Shown in pieces: positions 25,833 through 33,786 of a stretch of 64,000 bases of DNA (positions are counted from its first letter, which is position 1; each line of letters starts with the position of its first letter). This DNA is from Nitrospirota bacterium (lineage in GTDB: Bacteria; Nitrospirota; Thermodesulfovibrionia; Thermodesulfovibrionales; UBA9159), in contig JAJYIF010000010.1 of NCBI GenBank assembly GCA_021790195.1, positions 53,890 to 117,889 of the forward strand, read 5' to 3'. The notes below the pieces were generated by a model that worked only from the letters and a program-made list of their open reading frames with translations, made no database searches and was not told the DNA's origin. The translations under genes were made by a program, and so were the position numbers.

Positions 25833-26426
25833 TCACCTGTATTTCCTCACCACCGCGGTCACCACGCCCGCGATTTTCAATTCCTTTTTGGGTCTTATAG
25901 GCTGATACTTCGGGTTTGCGGGGATAAGGGTCACGCTCTCCCCCGTCTTCCTCAGGTATTTCATGGTCCAATCGCCGTCTACCTCGGCAATGACAATATC
26001 CCCGCTCTTTGGAGGCTGTCCTTTGTCGACCAGCACCATATCCCCGGGAAGAATGCCCGCGCCGGACATAGAGTCCCCGGAGACCTTGAGCAGGAAAGTG
26101 GCCTCGCGGTTTTGTATAAGGAACTCGTCAAGCGAAAGGGTGTCTGTCAGCTCTTCCTCGGCAGGGCTTGGAAAGCCTGCCTCAACAGTGCCCAACAGTT
26201 TTACCGAAAAGGCAATCGATCCGGGTATAAGCCTGCCCTTTGGGTCTTTCTCAAGGACTTTAAGCTGCTCAAGCCTGTTAACGAGTTTATAGACTGCGTT
26301 TTTCGACTTCAACCCGACCATCTCTCCGATCTCGGAAAAACTCGGCATCCTGCCTCTTTCATGATAGAAGCGCGATATATCCCTGATCCTGGACCGCAGC
26401 TTATCTTCCCCCGATTTCATTTTCAT
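25833..26426 (-). CDS. lexA: LexA-family SOS repressor
   Basis: 197 aa from the ATG at 26426. Winged-helix domain MPSFSEIGEMVGLKSKNAVY; self-cleavage site A83-G84 in VEAGFPS; catalytic S119 in SGDSMSGAGI and K156 in WTMKYLRK. The upstream in-frame codons are rejected because a consensus promoter (TTGACA-N17-TATAAT) ends 6 nt before this ATG. With so short a spacing, and no Shine-Dalgarno, the transcript is probably leaderless. A LexA-box-like sequence lies within the promoter, suggesting autorepression. Confidence 0.9.
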   Translation of the reverse strand: MKMKSGEDKLRSRIRDISRFYHERGRMPSFSEIGEMVGLKSKNAVYKLVNRLEQLKVLEKDPKGRLIPGSIAFSVKLLGTVEAGFPSPAEEELTDTLSLDEFLIQNREATFLLKVSGDSMSGAGILPGDMVLVDKGQPPKSGDIVIAEVDGDWTMKYLRKTGESVTLIPANPKYQPIRPKKELKIAGVVTAVVRKYR

Positions 26427-26432
26427 GTTTTT

Positions 26433-26461
26433 ATTATAGGTGAACGAACGTTTACTGTCAA
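26433..26461 (-). promoter_or_regulatory. lexA promoter with embedded LexA-box-like operator
   Basis: Read on the minus strand, TTGACA (26461-26456) and TATAAT (26438-26433) are perfect hexamers 17 nt apart. Between them, the plus strand at 26442-26453 reads GAACGAACGTTT, resembling the Gram-positive-type LexA box (GAAC-N4-GTTC). The -10 ends 6 nt from the ATG. Confidence 0.7.
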
Positions 26462-26479
26462 GACAAAATGAAAAGTTCC

Positions 26480-26800
26480 TATAATCTACATCACGCAAAG
26501 TCGCAAAGTGCGCAAAGATACAAGACAAATTAGCTTACCTGCGTCAAGAATCTTTTACCATGAAGCTGCGAGGAAACGACCCTTCTCGCGCAAAGGCGCG
26601 AAAGCGCAAAGAAAAGACATTTGCTTCACACAAAGACACAGAGGCACAAGGGAAAACTCATAAATGCATTTTAGAAAACCAAAACAGGACAAGCGAAGTA
26701 CCCTTGCTTGTAGCTTTGTGGTCAGATGCTTCTTGGAAGAGTAATTCTTTCTTCGCGCCTTTGCGTCTCTGCGCGAAAATCAGCTTCCGGGCGGGTCCGA
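26480..26800. repeat. Non-coding repeat-rich spacer
   Basis: About 300 bases between lexA and the sigma-54 activator without a credible gene. It is built of CGCAAAG-type words (CGCAAAGTCGCAAAGTGCGC at 26494 onwards, CGCGCAAAGGCGCGAAAGCG near 26588) and, in the reverse sense, CTTCGCGCCTTTGCGTCTCT near 26752, so the ends could pair. CACACAAAGACACAGAGGCA near 26628 recurs in similar form near 30093. It looks like a dispersed intergenic repeat, not a regulator. Confidence 0.5.
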
Positions 26801-26805
26801 CAACC

Positions 26806-28338
26806 TTATCCGGCTTCCTGGATATTGTATTTCTTGATCTTGTATCCTATCTGTCGCGAGGTTATCCCCAACAATCGCGCAGCCCTCGACTGGACCCATC
26901 CAGTCCTTTTGAGGGCATCGAGGATCTTTGTCTTTTCGATATCCTCGATCGCGGAAGGAAGGGCGTCTTTCGTAAGGGCCGCATATCTCGCCTTCAAGGT
27001 CCGGTCCTTTATATTCAGAGGCAGATCATTTGCCGTGACCGTCTTTCCCCTCGACATCACAACCATCCTCTCCAGGCTGTTTTCGAGTTCCCTCACATTG
27101 CCCGGCCAGTCATATTCCATAAAGAAATTCAGCACCTCGGGGGCAATACCGACCGATTTACGGTTCTCTTCGTTATATTTCTTCAGAAAGTGGTCCACAA
27201 GGACAGGGATGTCCTCCTTCCTTTCGCGGAGAGAGGGAAGAAATATCGGGACAACATTCAAGCGATAATACAGGTCTTCCCTGAATTTTCCGCCCGAAAC
27301 AAGGTCCTCGAGATTTCTGCCTGTCGCTGCTATGAGCCTTACATCGACCTTTATCGTCCTTTCGCCGCCCACCCTTTCGAACTCCTTTTCTTGCAGGACC
27401 CGTAATATCTTCGGCTGGAGGGCCAAAGGAAGGTCCCCGATCTCATCCAGGAAAATGGTCCCGCCGTCGGCGAGTTCAAACCGGCCCTTCCGCATCGACA
27501 TGGCTCCCGTGAAGGCGCCTTTTTCGTGTCCGAACAGCTCGGACTCAAGAAGTCCCTCCGGGATAGAGGCACAGTTGAATTTTATGAAAGGGCCCTTTAC
27601 CCTCAGGCTCATGTAATGGATCGCCTTTGCGACCAACTCTTTTCCAGTCCCGCTTTCGCCCCTCAAAAGCACATTCGCCTTTGAAGGCGCCACCTGGTGG
27701 ATCGCCTCGAAGACCTCCTGCATCCTGTCGGACTGACCTATGATGTTTTCCACCCTGTACTTGCCCTTCAGCTGACGCGTAAGGTTCTCCTTTTCCTCTA
27801 AAAACGCTTCCCTCTCTTTTTCGACTTCCCGGTGCAGTTTCACCGATTGAGCAACAAGCGAGGCGATGATCTTCAGGAGCCTCAGGTCCTCCTCGAAGGA
27901 TATGGCCCTCGAGCCGAAAAGTCTGTCGACGCTCAGCACTCCCAATATCTCATCTTTGAACTTTATCGGCACGCAGAGAAAGGCTATGTTCTCCTTTTTG
28001 ATCATCTTCCTGGCGCCCGTTTTATTGAGGAACAGGGGCTCGTCGCCTATGTTGGGAATAACGATGGGCGAGCCGAGTTTGGCCACCCTCCCTATGATCC
28101 CCTCCCCAAGCCTGTACCTGCCCCTTTTTATCTCCTCCTCCGACATGCCATGGGCCGCGATGATGGAAACCTCCCCTTCGCCGCGCAGCGCTACAGTGCC
28201 CCTCTTCATGTCAAGGTATTCGGAAAGCACCTTCATGACACCCCTGAGGTTGGATTTCAGATTCAGAGACGACCCGAGAAGCTTGCTTATCTCGTAAAGA
28301 GCTGTGATTTCGACCTTCTCGCTGTAGTTGCGGGCCAT
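26806..28338 (-). CDS. Sigma-54-dependent activator with GAF sensor (NifA-like)
   Basis: 510 aa. N-terminal GAF domain (about 10-170), short coiled linker, AAA+ domain (about 195-425) with [14 protein letters not shown] (Walker A), [19 protein letters not shown] (sigma-54-contacting GAFTGA) and [12 protein letters not shown] (Walker B), then a Fis-type HTH ([20 protein letters not shown]). This is the domain order of NifA and relatives. The last helices [12 protein letters not shown] also match NifA. No nif gene is in the window, so the signal and targets are open. It is divergent from metK across 73 nt. Confidence 0.88.
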   Translation of the reverse strand: MARNYSEKVEITALYEISKLLGSSLNLKSNLRGVMKVLSEYLDMKRGTVALRGEGEVSIIAAHGMSEEEIKRGRYRLGEGIIGRVAKLGSPIVIPNIGDEPLFLNKTGARKMIKKENIAFLCVPIKFKDEILGVLSVDRLFGSRAISFEEDLRLLKIIASLVAQSVKLHREVEKEREAFLEEKENLTRQLKGKYRVENIIGQSDRMQEVFEAIHQVAPSKANVLLRGESGTGKELVAKAIHYMSLRVKGPFIKFNCASIPEGLLESELFGHEKGAFTGAMSMRKGRFELADGGTIFLDEIGDLPLALQPKILRVLQEKEFERVGGERTIKVDVRLIAATGRNLEDLVSGGKFREDLYYRLNVVPIFLPSLRERKEDIPVLVDHFLKKYNEENRKSVGIAPEVLNFFMEYDWPGNVRELENSLERMVVMSRGKTVTANDLPLNIKDRTLKARYAALTKDALPSAIEDIEKTKILDALKRTGWVQSRAARLLGITSRQIGYKIKKYNIQEAG

Positions 28339-28358
28339 GCATAAGTTTAATTGACTTA

Positions 28359-28372
28359 TTACAAAAATGTAA
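28359..28372. promoter_or_regulatory. Perfect 14-bp palindrome between the activator gene and metK
   Basis: TTACAAAAATGTAA is a perfect inverted repeat (TTACA-N4-TGTAA) placed just upstream of the candidate metK -35. It is a plausible operator for either divergent gene, but no protein can be assigned. Confidence 0.4.
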
Positions 28373-28376
28373 AGTA

Positions 28377-28405
28377 TTAGACTTTTTGGAAGTTTTTGGT
28401 ATCAT
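28377..28405 (+). promoter_or_regulatory. Candidate metK promoter
   Basis: TTAGAC (28377-28382) and TATCAT (28400-28405) are spaced by 17 nt. The -10 ends 6 nt before the metK ATG, as for lexA, with no Shine-Dalgarno, so the mRNA may be leaderless. Confidence 0.4.
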
Positions 28406-28411
28406 GTCTGT

Positions 28412-29614
28412 ATGATCGTTGTAGAGAAATACAAAGGGACGGCGGTCGCCGGGCAGCGCGTGGAGATAGTCGAGAGAAAAGGAACAGGCCATCCCGACTT
28501 TATGTGCGATTCCATAATGGAGGCCATTTCCATCGCGCTTTCCGAAGGATACATGAGGAGCTTCGGCACAATCCTGCACCATAACATCGACAAAGGTCTC
28601 CTTGCCGCGGGGAAGACCGTAAAGGTATTCGGAGGCGGCAGGGTTATGAAACCTCTCGAACTCACGATCGGCGACAGGGCCACATTCAGGGCGGCAGGCA
28701 AGGTCATCCCTGTTGCAGACATAGCCGTGAAAGCGGCAAAGGGCTGGGTCAAGGAGAACATGCGGTTCGTCGATCCGGAGGAACATCTTAAATATCGCAT
28801 CGTTCTTGCTCCGGGATCTGAAGAGCTTACGGACATCTTCTTGAGACCCGGAAGGGTCAGGCCCGCCAACGATACTTCCGCGGCTGTCGGATATTTTCCG
28901 TTGAGTCCCGCCGAGAAGTCTGTCCTTGAACTGGAGCGATATCTGAATTCAAAAATATTCAAGAAGAGATATCCCGAGACGGGCGAGGATATTAAAGTTA
29001 TGGGACTGAGGAGGAGAGATTCCCTGGACGTGACAGTGGCCATGCCGTTGATCTCCGGCTTCGTCAAGTCCGAAAAGGAGTATTTCGAAAGAAAAGATGT
29101 AATTTGCAAGGACATGATTCGATTCATGATGCGATATGAAGGCTTTGGAAAGGTTGAGGTCCATTTCAATACTCTGGATGAAAGAGGCAGAGGGCTTGGA
29201 GGCATTTATTTGAGCCTCCTCGGCACCTCGGCGGAAGATGCTGATTCCGGTCAGGTGGGCCGGGGCAACAGGGTAAACGGTCTCATTTCTATGAACAGGC
29301 CTATGGGCACCGAGGCGGCTGCGGGGAAGAATCCCGTCAGTCATGTGGGGAAGATATACAATGTCCTTTCCCATTCCATAGCGCGAAAAGTTTACGAGGA
29401 GGTCGAAGGTCTGAAGGAGGTCTATATCCTCTTGCTGAGCAGGATAGGAACGCCCATAGACAGGCCGCAAGTCGCTTCGGCGCAGGTGCTGACAGAAGAT
29501 AGCGTGAGGTTGAGGGACGTTTCGGACAAGATCGGCGACATTATCGAAAGGGAGCTTGCAGGCATCGGAAGGTTCTGTGTTGATTTGAGCAAAGGGAAAT
29601 ATCCTATCTGTTAA
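28412..29614 (+). CDS. Archaeal-type methionine adenosyltransferase
   Basis: 400 aa. The beginning MIVVEKYKGTAVAGQRVEIV, then GTGHPDFMCDSIME, FGGGRVMKPLELTIGDRATF, AVGYFPLSPAEKSVLELE and GRGNRVNGLISMNRPMGTEA are the signature of the archaeal AdoMet synthetase family (PF01941), not the bacterial MetK. It makes S-adenosylmethionine from methionine and ATP. The family occurs in some bacteria; horizontal origin is inferred. Convergent with the release-factor-like gene, 7 nt apart. Confidence 0.93.
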   Translation: MIVVEKYKGTAVAGQRVEIVERKGTGHPDFMCDSIMEAISIALSEGYMRSFGTILHHNIDKGLLAAGKTVKVFGGGRVMKPLELTIGDRATFRAAGKVIPVADIAVKAAKGWVKENMRFVDPEEHLKYRIVLAPGSEELTDIFLRPGRVRPANDTSAAVGYFPLSPAEKSVLELERYLNSKIFKKRYPETGEDIKVMGLRRRDSLDVTVAMPLISGFVKSEKEYFERKDVICKDMIRFMMRYEGFGKVEVHFNTLDERGRGLGGIYLSLLGTSAEDADSGQVGRGNRVNGLISMNRPMGTEAAAGKNPVSHVGKIYNVLSHSIARKVYEEVEGLKEVYILLLSRIGTPIDRPQVASAQVLTEDSVRLRDVSDKIGDIIERELAGIGRFCVDLSKGKYPIC

Positions 29615-29621
29615 AACCCGC

Positions 29622-30041
29622 CTATTCTTCTCCTTTCCCGCTGTATGAGCGAAGTTTTTTCTTTTCAGAGACGATTCTCTTCTCGGCAAGCATCTTCTCC
29701 TTGGCCCTCTTGGAGCGCTTTCTCTTCTGGCGCCTGATCTTCTCTATCCTCTGCCTCTCTTCGCTTTCCGTCCCCTTTATCGTCTCTTCGATCTTTCTCG
29801 CGAGGATGACCCTCGCCCTGTACCGGTTCAGGCCCTGCGACCGCTCCTCCTGACATTTCACTTCGATAGCGGTAGGGGTATGCTTAAGGTGAACACACGT
29901 AGCCACCTTGTTCACGTTCTGCCCCCCTCTGCCGCCGGAGCGTACAAAGGATTCCTCTATGTCTTCTTCCCGGATATTCAAGGCAACCATCTTGTCCCGT
30001 AATTCTTTCTCTTTTGCCTGACTGACCGGAAACATTCCCAT
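29622..30041 (-). CDS. Release-factor-like peptidyl-tRNA hydrolase (RF-1 domain)
   Basis: 139 aa from the ATG at 30041 (or 30035). SGGRGGQNVNKVATCVHL holds the GGQ motif that hydrolyses peptidyl-tRNA in the ribosome. The C-terminal tail is very basic (RRQKRKRSKRAKEKMLAEKR), as in ArfB/YaeJ and PrfH-type proteins that enter stalled ribosomes. There is no codon-recognition domain, so a ribosome-rescue role is likely. A longer in-frame extension to 30098 has no supporting site. Confidence 0.8.
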   Translation of the reverse strand: MGMFPVSQAKEKELRDKMVALNIREEDIEESFVRSGGRGGQNVNKVATCVHLKHTPTAIEVKCQEERSQGLNRYRARVILARKIEETIKGTESEERQRIEKIRRQKRKRSKRAKEKMLAEKRIVSEKKKLRSYSGKGEE

Positions 30042-30092
30042 GAAGATATATTGAAACACTTTTGCCGGGCTGTCAATCCGTAAAAAACCCGA

Positions 30093-30225
30093 CCACAAAG
30101 GACACAGAGTAACGGAGGGAAAAAGAATATGCTACGGTTCAGGAAACCTGTTGCCGACCTGCAACTCTTCATATGAGCAAGTATTTATCTTCTTTGCGCT
30201 CTTTGCGGCTTTGCGCGATCAACCG
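30093..30225. repeat. Second copy of the CACAAAG / CTTTGCG intergenic repeat
   Basis: ACCACAAAGGACACAGAGTA near 30093 and CTTTGCGCTCTTTGCGGCTT near 30195 repeat, in the same order and sense, the words at 26628 and 26752. It lies between the release-factor-like gene and the zincin gene; no open frame is credible here. Confidence 0.45.
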
Positions 30226-30276
30226 GCAGCTGTTATTCCGATAATCGTTTGACGATGTTTCCTGTAAAATAGATCT

Positions 30277-30657
30277 ATGGCCTTCAGGGTAAGCAGGGAG
30301 CATTTCGAGGAACTGGCGGAAAAGGCGCTCGACAGATTGCCGGATAGATACAGGAAGTACTTTACGAACATCTCTGTCACCATAGAGGACTACCCGGGCG
30401 AGGAGGACAGGCAGCGCCTTTCGTCAAGGGGCGAGCTCCTGCTCGGGCTTTTCAGCGGCGCACCGCATCCGCGAGAAGGAGGGTTCTTTGATATCCCCTA
30501 TCCGCTGCCGGACAGGATAATCCTCTTCCAGAAGAATATCGAGACAATCTGCTCCTCAGAAAAGGAGCTCATTGAGCAGATTGAGGCGACACTCGTTCAT
30601 GAGGTCGGGCATTACTTCGGACTTTCGGAAAAGGAGCTCAGGGAATATGAGAAATGA
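30277..30657 (+). CDS. Zincin-like metallopeptidase family protein (PF06262 type)
   Basis: 126 aa. VHEVGHYFGLSEKELREYE at the C-terminus carries the HExxH zinc motif in the short form characteristic of the minimal zincin family, and FSGAPHPREGGFF and PDRIILFQKNIE are also usual there. No signal peptide, so cytoplasmic; function and substrate are unknown. TAAAAT lies 6 nt before the ATG and there is no Shine-Dalgarno. Confidence 0.75.
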   Translation: MAFRVSREHFEELAEKALDRLPDRYRKYFTNISVTIEDYPGEEDRQRLSSRGELLLGLFSGAPHPREGGFFDIPYPLPDRIILFQKNIETICSSEKELIEQIEATLVHEVGHYFGLSEKELREYEK

Positions 30658-30732
30658 TTGCCGGACAGACCGCTCCGGTGTATTTGCCTGTTTGGCGATT
30701 TCTTGGGAAAGGTCCCTTGTTCCGCACCTCTT

Positions 30733-31404
30733 CTATTTTTTCTGAAGTTTGTCCAGGGCTGTCTTTGCCTGATTCTTCACTACCGGATCGATATCGCTTA
30801 CGGCTATACGCTGCAGGTCCGGAATTGCACGCGGGTCCCCGATTTCTCCAAGGGCGTTTACTGCGCTCAGCCTGATGCTTACATGTTGGTCGCTCAATGC
30901 GCTCAGGATCAAGGGAACCGCTTTCGCGCTTCTTATTCTCCCCAGCGACTGAATAGATGCTTCCCTGGTAAGAAGCTCCTGGTCGCCTATACCCCTGATA
31001 AGCGCGTCAACGACGCGGGCATCGCCCCTGAAACTGCCGAGAGCAACGGCGGCGTATGTCTTTATGGCCGGACAATCCCAATTCAAGGTTGCGTCATTAA
31101 AGATCGGCAGAAGGATTTCTATAGCCCTCGGGTCCCCTGCCTCGCCAAGGAGTTCGATCGCCGTAATCTTGACAGAGGTGCGCTCCGATCTCGTATTTGC
31201 GACCGCAAGCAGCAGGTTCACGGTGTTTTCATCCTTCGAATTCCTCAGTTTCTGCACGGTGGCAAGACGGACTTCCCAGTCCATGTTATTCAGGTCTTCC
31301 CTGATCTTTTGAAGGCTGTCGGCTGCGGACACTGTCGAAGGCACAACCGTAGCCGCGGCAAGAACCAGAAAAGCAAAAACCCTTCCGAAAAACGGATATG
31401 CCAC
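30733..31404 (-). CDS. Exported HEAT-repeat protein
   Basis: 223 aa with a signal peptide (MAYPFFGRVFAFLVLAAATV, then VPSTVSA). The rest is about five HEAT/PBS-lyase-like helical repeats, for example EVRLATVQKLRNSKDENTVN, AVALGSFRGDARVVDALIRG and SIRLSAVNALGEIGDPRAIP. Such arrays mediate protein-protein contact, here in the periplasm. It is 44 nt downstream of the PilZ gene on the same strand and probably co-transcribed. Confidence 0.8.
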   Translation of the reverse strand: MAYPFFGRVFAFLVLAAATVVPSTVSAADSLQKIREDLNNMDWEVRLATVQKLRNSKDENTVNLLLAVANTRSERTSVKITAIELLGEAGDPRAIEILLPIFNDATLNWDCPAIKTYAAVALGSFRGDARVVDALIRGIGDQELLTREASIQSLGRIRSAKAVPLILSALSDQHVSIRLSAVNALGEIGDPRAIPDLQRIAVSDIDPVVKNQAKTALDKLQKK

Positions 31405-31448
31405 CTATCATCCCTCCTTTCAGCAGTAGCAGCCGCTACGCCTTTCGG

Positions 31449-31766
31449 TCAACCTGCCTGGTTGATATTGGCGACCAGTTTCCTGATACGCTTTTTCTGC
31501 TCATCATTGAGGTCGATAAACATTATGCCCATTCCGATCCCGGGTTGGCAGTACTTGACCTTCGCCTTAACGGTTATCTTGTCTTCCGTAAGCGGAATGC
31601 CGACTTCAATCACGTCATCCACCTCAAAAATCTGGATCGCTGAGACAAAAAGACCGCCCTCACTTATATCATTGGTTGTACATAATTTCGCCCCGTCGAT
31701 CACTACGTCTTCACGAAAGGGCAGCCTTTCGCTCGTTCTTCTCTCATCCGCACCACCGTCGGTCAT
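31449..31766 (-). CDS. PilZ-domain protein
   Basis: 105 aa single-domain protein. RTSERLPFREDV is a variant of the RxxxR c-di-GMP-binding box and TNDISEGGLFV matches the (D/N)xSxxG box. A beta-barrel-like remainder (ITVKAKVKYCQPGIGMGIMF) completes the domain. It may be a c-di-GMP effector for motility or surface functions; no target gene is adjacent except the HEAT protein. Confidence 0.82.
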   Translation of the reverse strand: MTDGGADERRTSERLPFREDVVIDGAKLCTTNDISEGGLFVSAIQIFEVDDVIEVGIPLTEDKITVKAKVKYCQPGIGMGIMFIDLNDEQKKRIRKLVANINQAG

Positions 31767-32022
31767 GGCTTAATTATACAACAAATGAAGAACCCAGCGG
31801 CAAGCTGCGAAAGATGCGCCTGTCTGCCCTGTCTGCCGTCAGGCAGGCGTCAGGCAGGCTCGCTATCCGATTCATCAAAAGTACAGAATCTCTCTTGCTC
31901 TCACAAGGATTTCGGCCGGGCAGAGGGTCGCTGCCGTCCTAATGCGTTTGAAAGGTTCTCTGCAACAATCGTCTCCAAGTGCTTGTCGAAGGGTCGGCTT
32001 ATCAGGTACAATTCTATACATT

Positions 32023-32823
32023 ATGAAACAATATACGACGGTCCATCCTCTCTTCATGTCTTTCTACTCAAAGTCCTTGTACAGGGATGTGGGCGCCAAT
32101 TGGAGAAAGATTTCGTATGTTTATCTCCTTCTCCTGTTGTCCATATGTCTTATCCCCATAATGTTCAAGACCCACCAGATGGTCTCTGACTACATTCATG
32201 CGAAGGCGCCTGATATCGTGAAACAGATACCCGTGATTACGATATCCAAGGGCGAAGTGACCGCGGACGTGAATATGCCTTACGTAATCAAGGATCCCGA
32301 AAATAACAGCCCCCTCGTCATAATCGATACGACAGGTAAGACAACTACCCTGACCGGTTCGAGCGCCCTTGTCCTTTTGACGAAGAAGAGCCTGATGGTC
32401 AGGAAGGACAAAACAGAGACGCGAACGTTTGACCTGTCGGGGATAGAGAGCCTTACGATCAATCAATCTGTTGCATATGACTGGATCGAGACCTTCCTGG
32501 ACTACTTTGTATTTGTTCTTTATCCCTTCTCCCTCCTTTTTGCCTTCATTTTCCGGATTGTGCAGGCATTGCTTTTTGCATTAATAGGCGCCGTCATGTC
32601 GGCAAGATTGAAAGCAAATTTGAAGCTGTCATCTCTTATGAGCCTTGCAATTGTGTCTATGACGCCATCTATAATGCTCGATGCTGCATATAATTATGCC
32701 GACGTCTCGGTCCCTTCATGGTGGCTGGCCAACTTTATTATAGCCCTCGGCTACTTCTTCTTCGCCTTCAGGGCTGCACTCGAAAGACCTTCAGAGCGCC
32801 AGAACGGCTCCGCTCATTCATAG
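32023..32823 (+). CDS. DUF1189-like integral membrane protein
   Basis: 266 aa from the ATG at 32023; earlier in-frame codons look non-coding. FMSFYSKSLYRDVGANWRKI and a following membrane helix, a soluble domain with NMPYVIKDPENNSPLVIIDT, and four C-terminal helices with AYDWIETFLDYFVFVLYPF resemble the DUF1189 family. Function unknown. Upstream (31800-31870) is a CTGTCTGCC/GGCAGGC-rich stretch without a gene. Confidence 0.7.
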   Translation: MKQYTTVHPLFMSFYSKSLYRDVGANWRKISYVYLLLLLSICLIPIMFKTHQMVSDYIHAKAPDIVKQIPVITISKGEVTADVNMPYVIKDPENNSPLVIIDTTGKTTTLTGSSALVLLTKKSLMVRKDKTETRTFDLSGIESLTINQSVAYDWIETFLDYFVFVLYPFSLLFAFIFRIVQALLFALIGAVMSARLKANLKLSSLMSLAIVSMTPSIMLDAAYNYADVSVPSWWLANFIIALGYFFFAFRAALERPSERQNGSAHS

Positions 32824-32949
32824 TCAACACAACTGCTCCACAGCCGGTTTTCACTAATCCCGGCTTCCCGATCATGATATCTTGTCGATTTCAAAAAAGT
32901 TTTGAGTCGTGCCTGCCCGTCATGCAACAAAGTCTATGAATGATCCGGA

Positions 32950-33786
32950 TCAGAAGATATTGAAGGGCGAGGGCATGAAGGTTATGATGAAGATCACAAG
33001 CGCGGAAATCCCGATAAACGTTCTCCTTCTGTCAAGCGGAATCTCCCAGTAAATAACAGGGGGATGTTTTACCCCGAGCACGACCATTATGACGCCCCAA
33101 AAAGCCCAACCCTCCCAGGAGAACAACCCCAGCAGGAGAAGGAGGACCACCAGGATTATGGATACGGATTTATGTCTCTCGCCAAGAAAGGCATAGGCAA
33201 TATGGCCGCCATCGAGTTGACCAACGGGTATGAGATTCAAGGACGTGACAAAGAGCCCTATCCAGCCCGCAAAGGCAACGGGATGCAGAAGGATCTCATG
33301 GGCCTCCGGCGTGGGACCGAGGATGATACGCGAAAGCAGCGAAAAGAGCAGGGAATCGCCGAGTCCCAGAGATCCCTCGGTGTTCTTGATGGCTACTATG
33401 CTCGAAAACTTCAGCCCGATGATACAGGCTACGACAGAAAGAAGAAAACCCGCGATCGGCCCTGCTGCGCCTATATCTATCAAGGCCCTTCTCGTCATTA
33501 TCGGAGATTTCATTTTTATAAAGGCGCCGAAGGTCCCTATGAGAGAAGGCGCGGGAATGAAATAAGGAAGCGTGGCCTTCGTATGATGTTTCCTTGAAGC
33601 AAAATAATGGGAGAGCTCGTGACCGAGGAGGATTGTCATAAGGGTCAGGGAAAAGGGCAGACCTTCATATATCCTCAACGGCTCCCTGAAGATATTTACG
33701 CCTTTCTGAAAGAAGGCTCCCGCAGCCATGGTGGAAAGAAAAGTTAGAATAAACAGTAAAAGATGAAGATAGGGGAACTTCCTCAT
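32950..33786 (-). CDS. Site-2-protease-type (M50) membrane metalloprotease
   Basis: 278 aa with several helices. LLGHELSHYFASRKH is the zinc HExxH motif in a membrane helix and IPVGQLDGGHIAYAFLG supplies the third ligand (LDGG). The topology and GTFGAFIKMKSP loop match bacterial/plant EGY-like S2P homologues that lack a PDZ domain. It overlaps rimO by 4 nt. Substrate unknown. Confidence 0.88.
   Translation of the reverse strand: MRKFPYLHLLLFILTFLSTMAAGAFFQKGVNIFREPLRIYEGLPFSLTLMTILLGHELSHYFASRKHHTKATLPYFIPAPSLIGTFGAFIKMKSPIMTRRALIDIGAAGPIAGFLLSVVACIIGLKFSSIVAIKNTEGSLGLGDSLLFSLLSRIILGPTPEAHEILLHPVAFAGWIGLFVTSLNLIPVGQLDGGHIAYAFLGERHKSVSIILVVLLLLLGLFSWEGWAFWGVIMVVLGVKHPPVIYWEIPLDRRRTFIGISALVIFIITFMPSPFNIF

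Noticed and set aside
26560..27405. 281-codon plus-strand frame from the repeat spacer into the sigma-54 activator
   Set aside because: Half of it is repeat DNA and half is antisense to the activator's C-terminal region; no motifs.
30658..31773. 371-codon plus-strand frame opposite the HEAT and PilZ genes
   Set aside because: No recognisable domain and antisense to two well-supported genes with signal and domain features.
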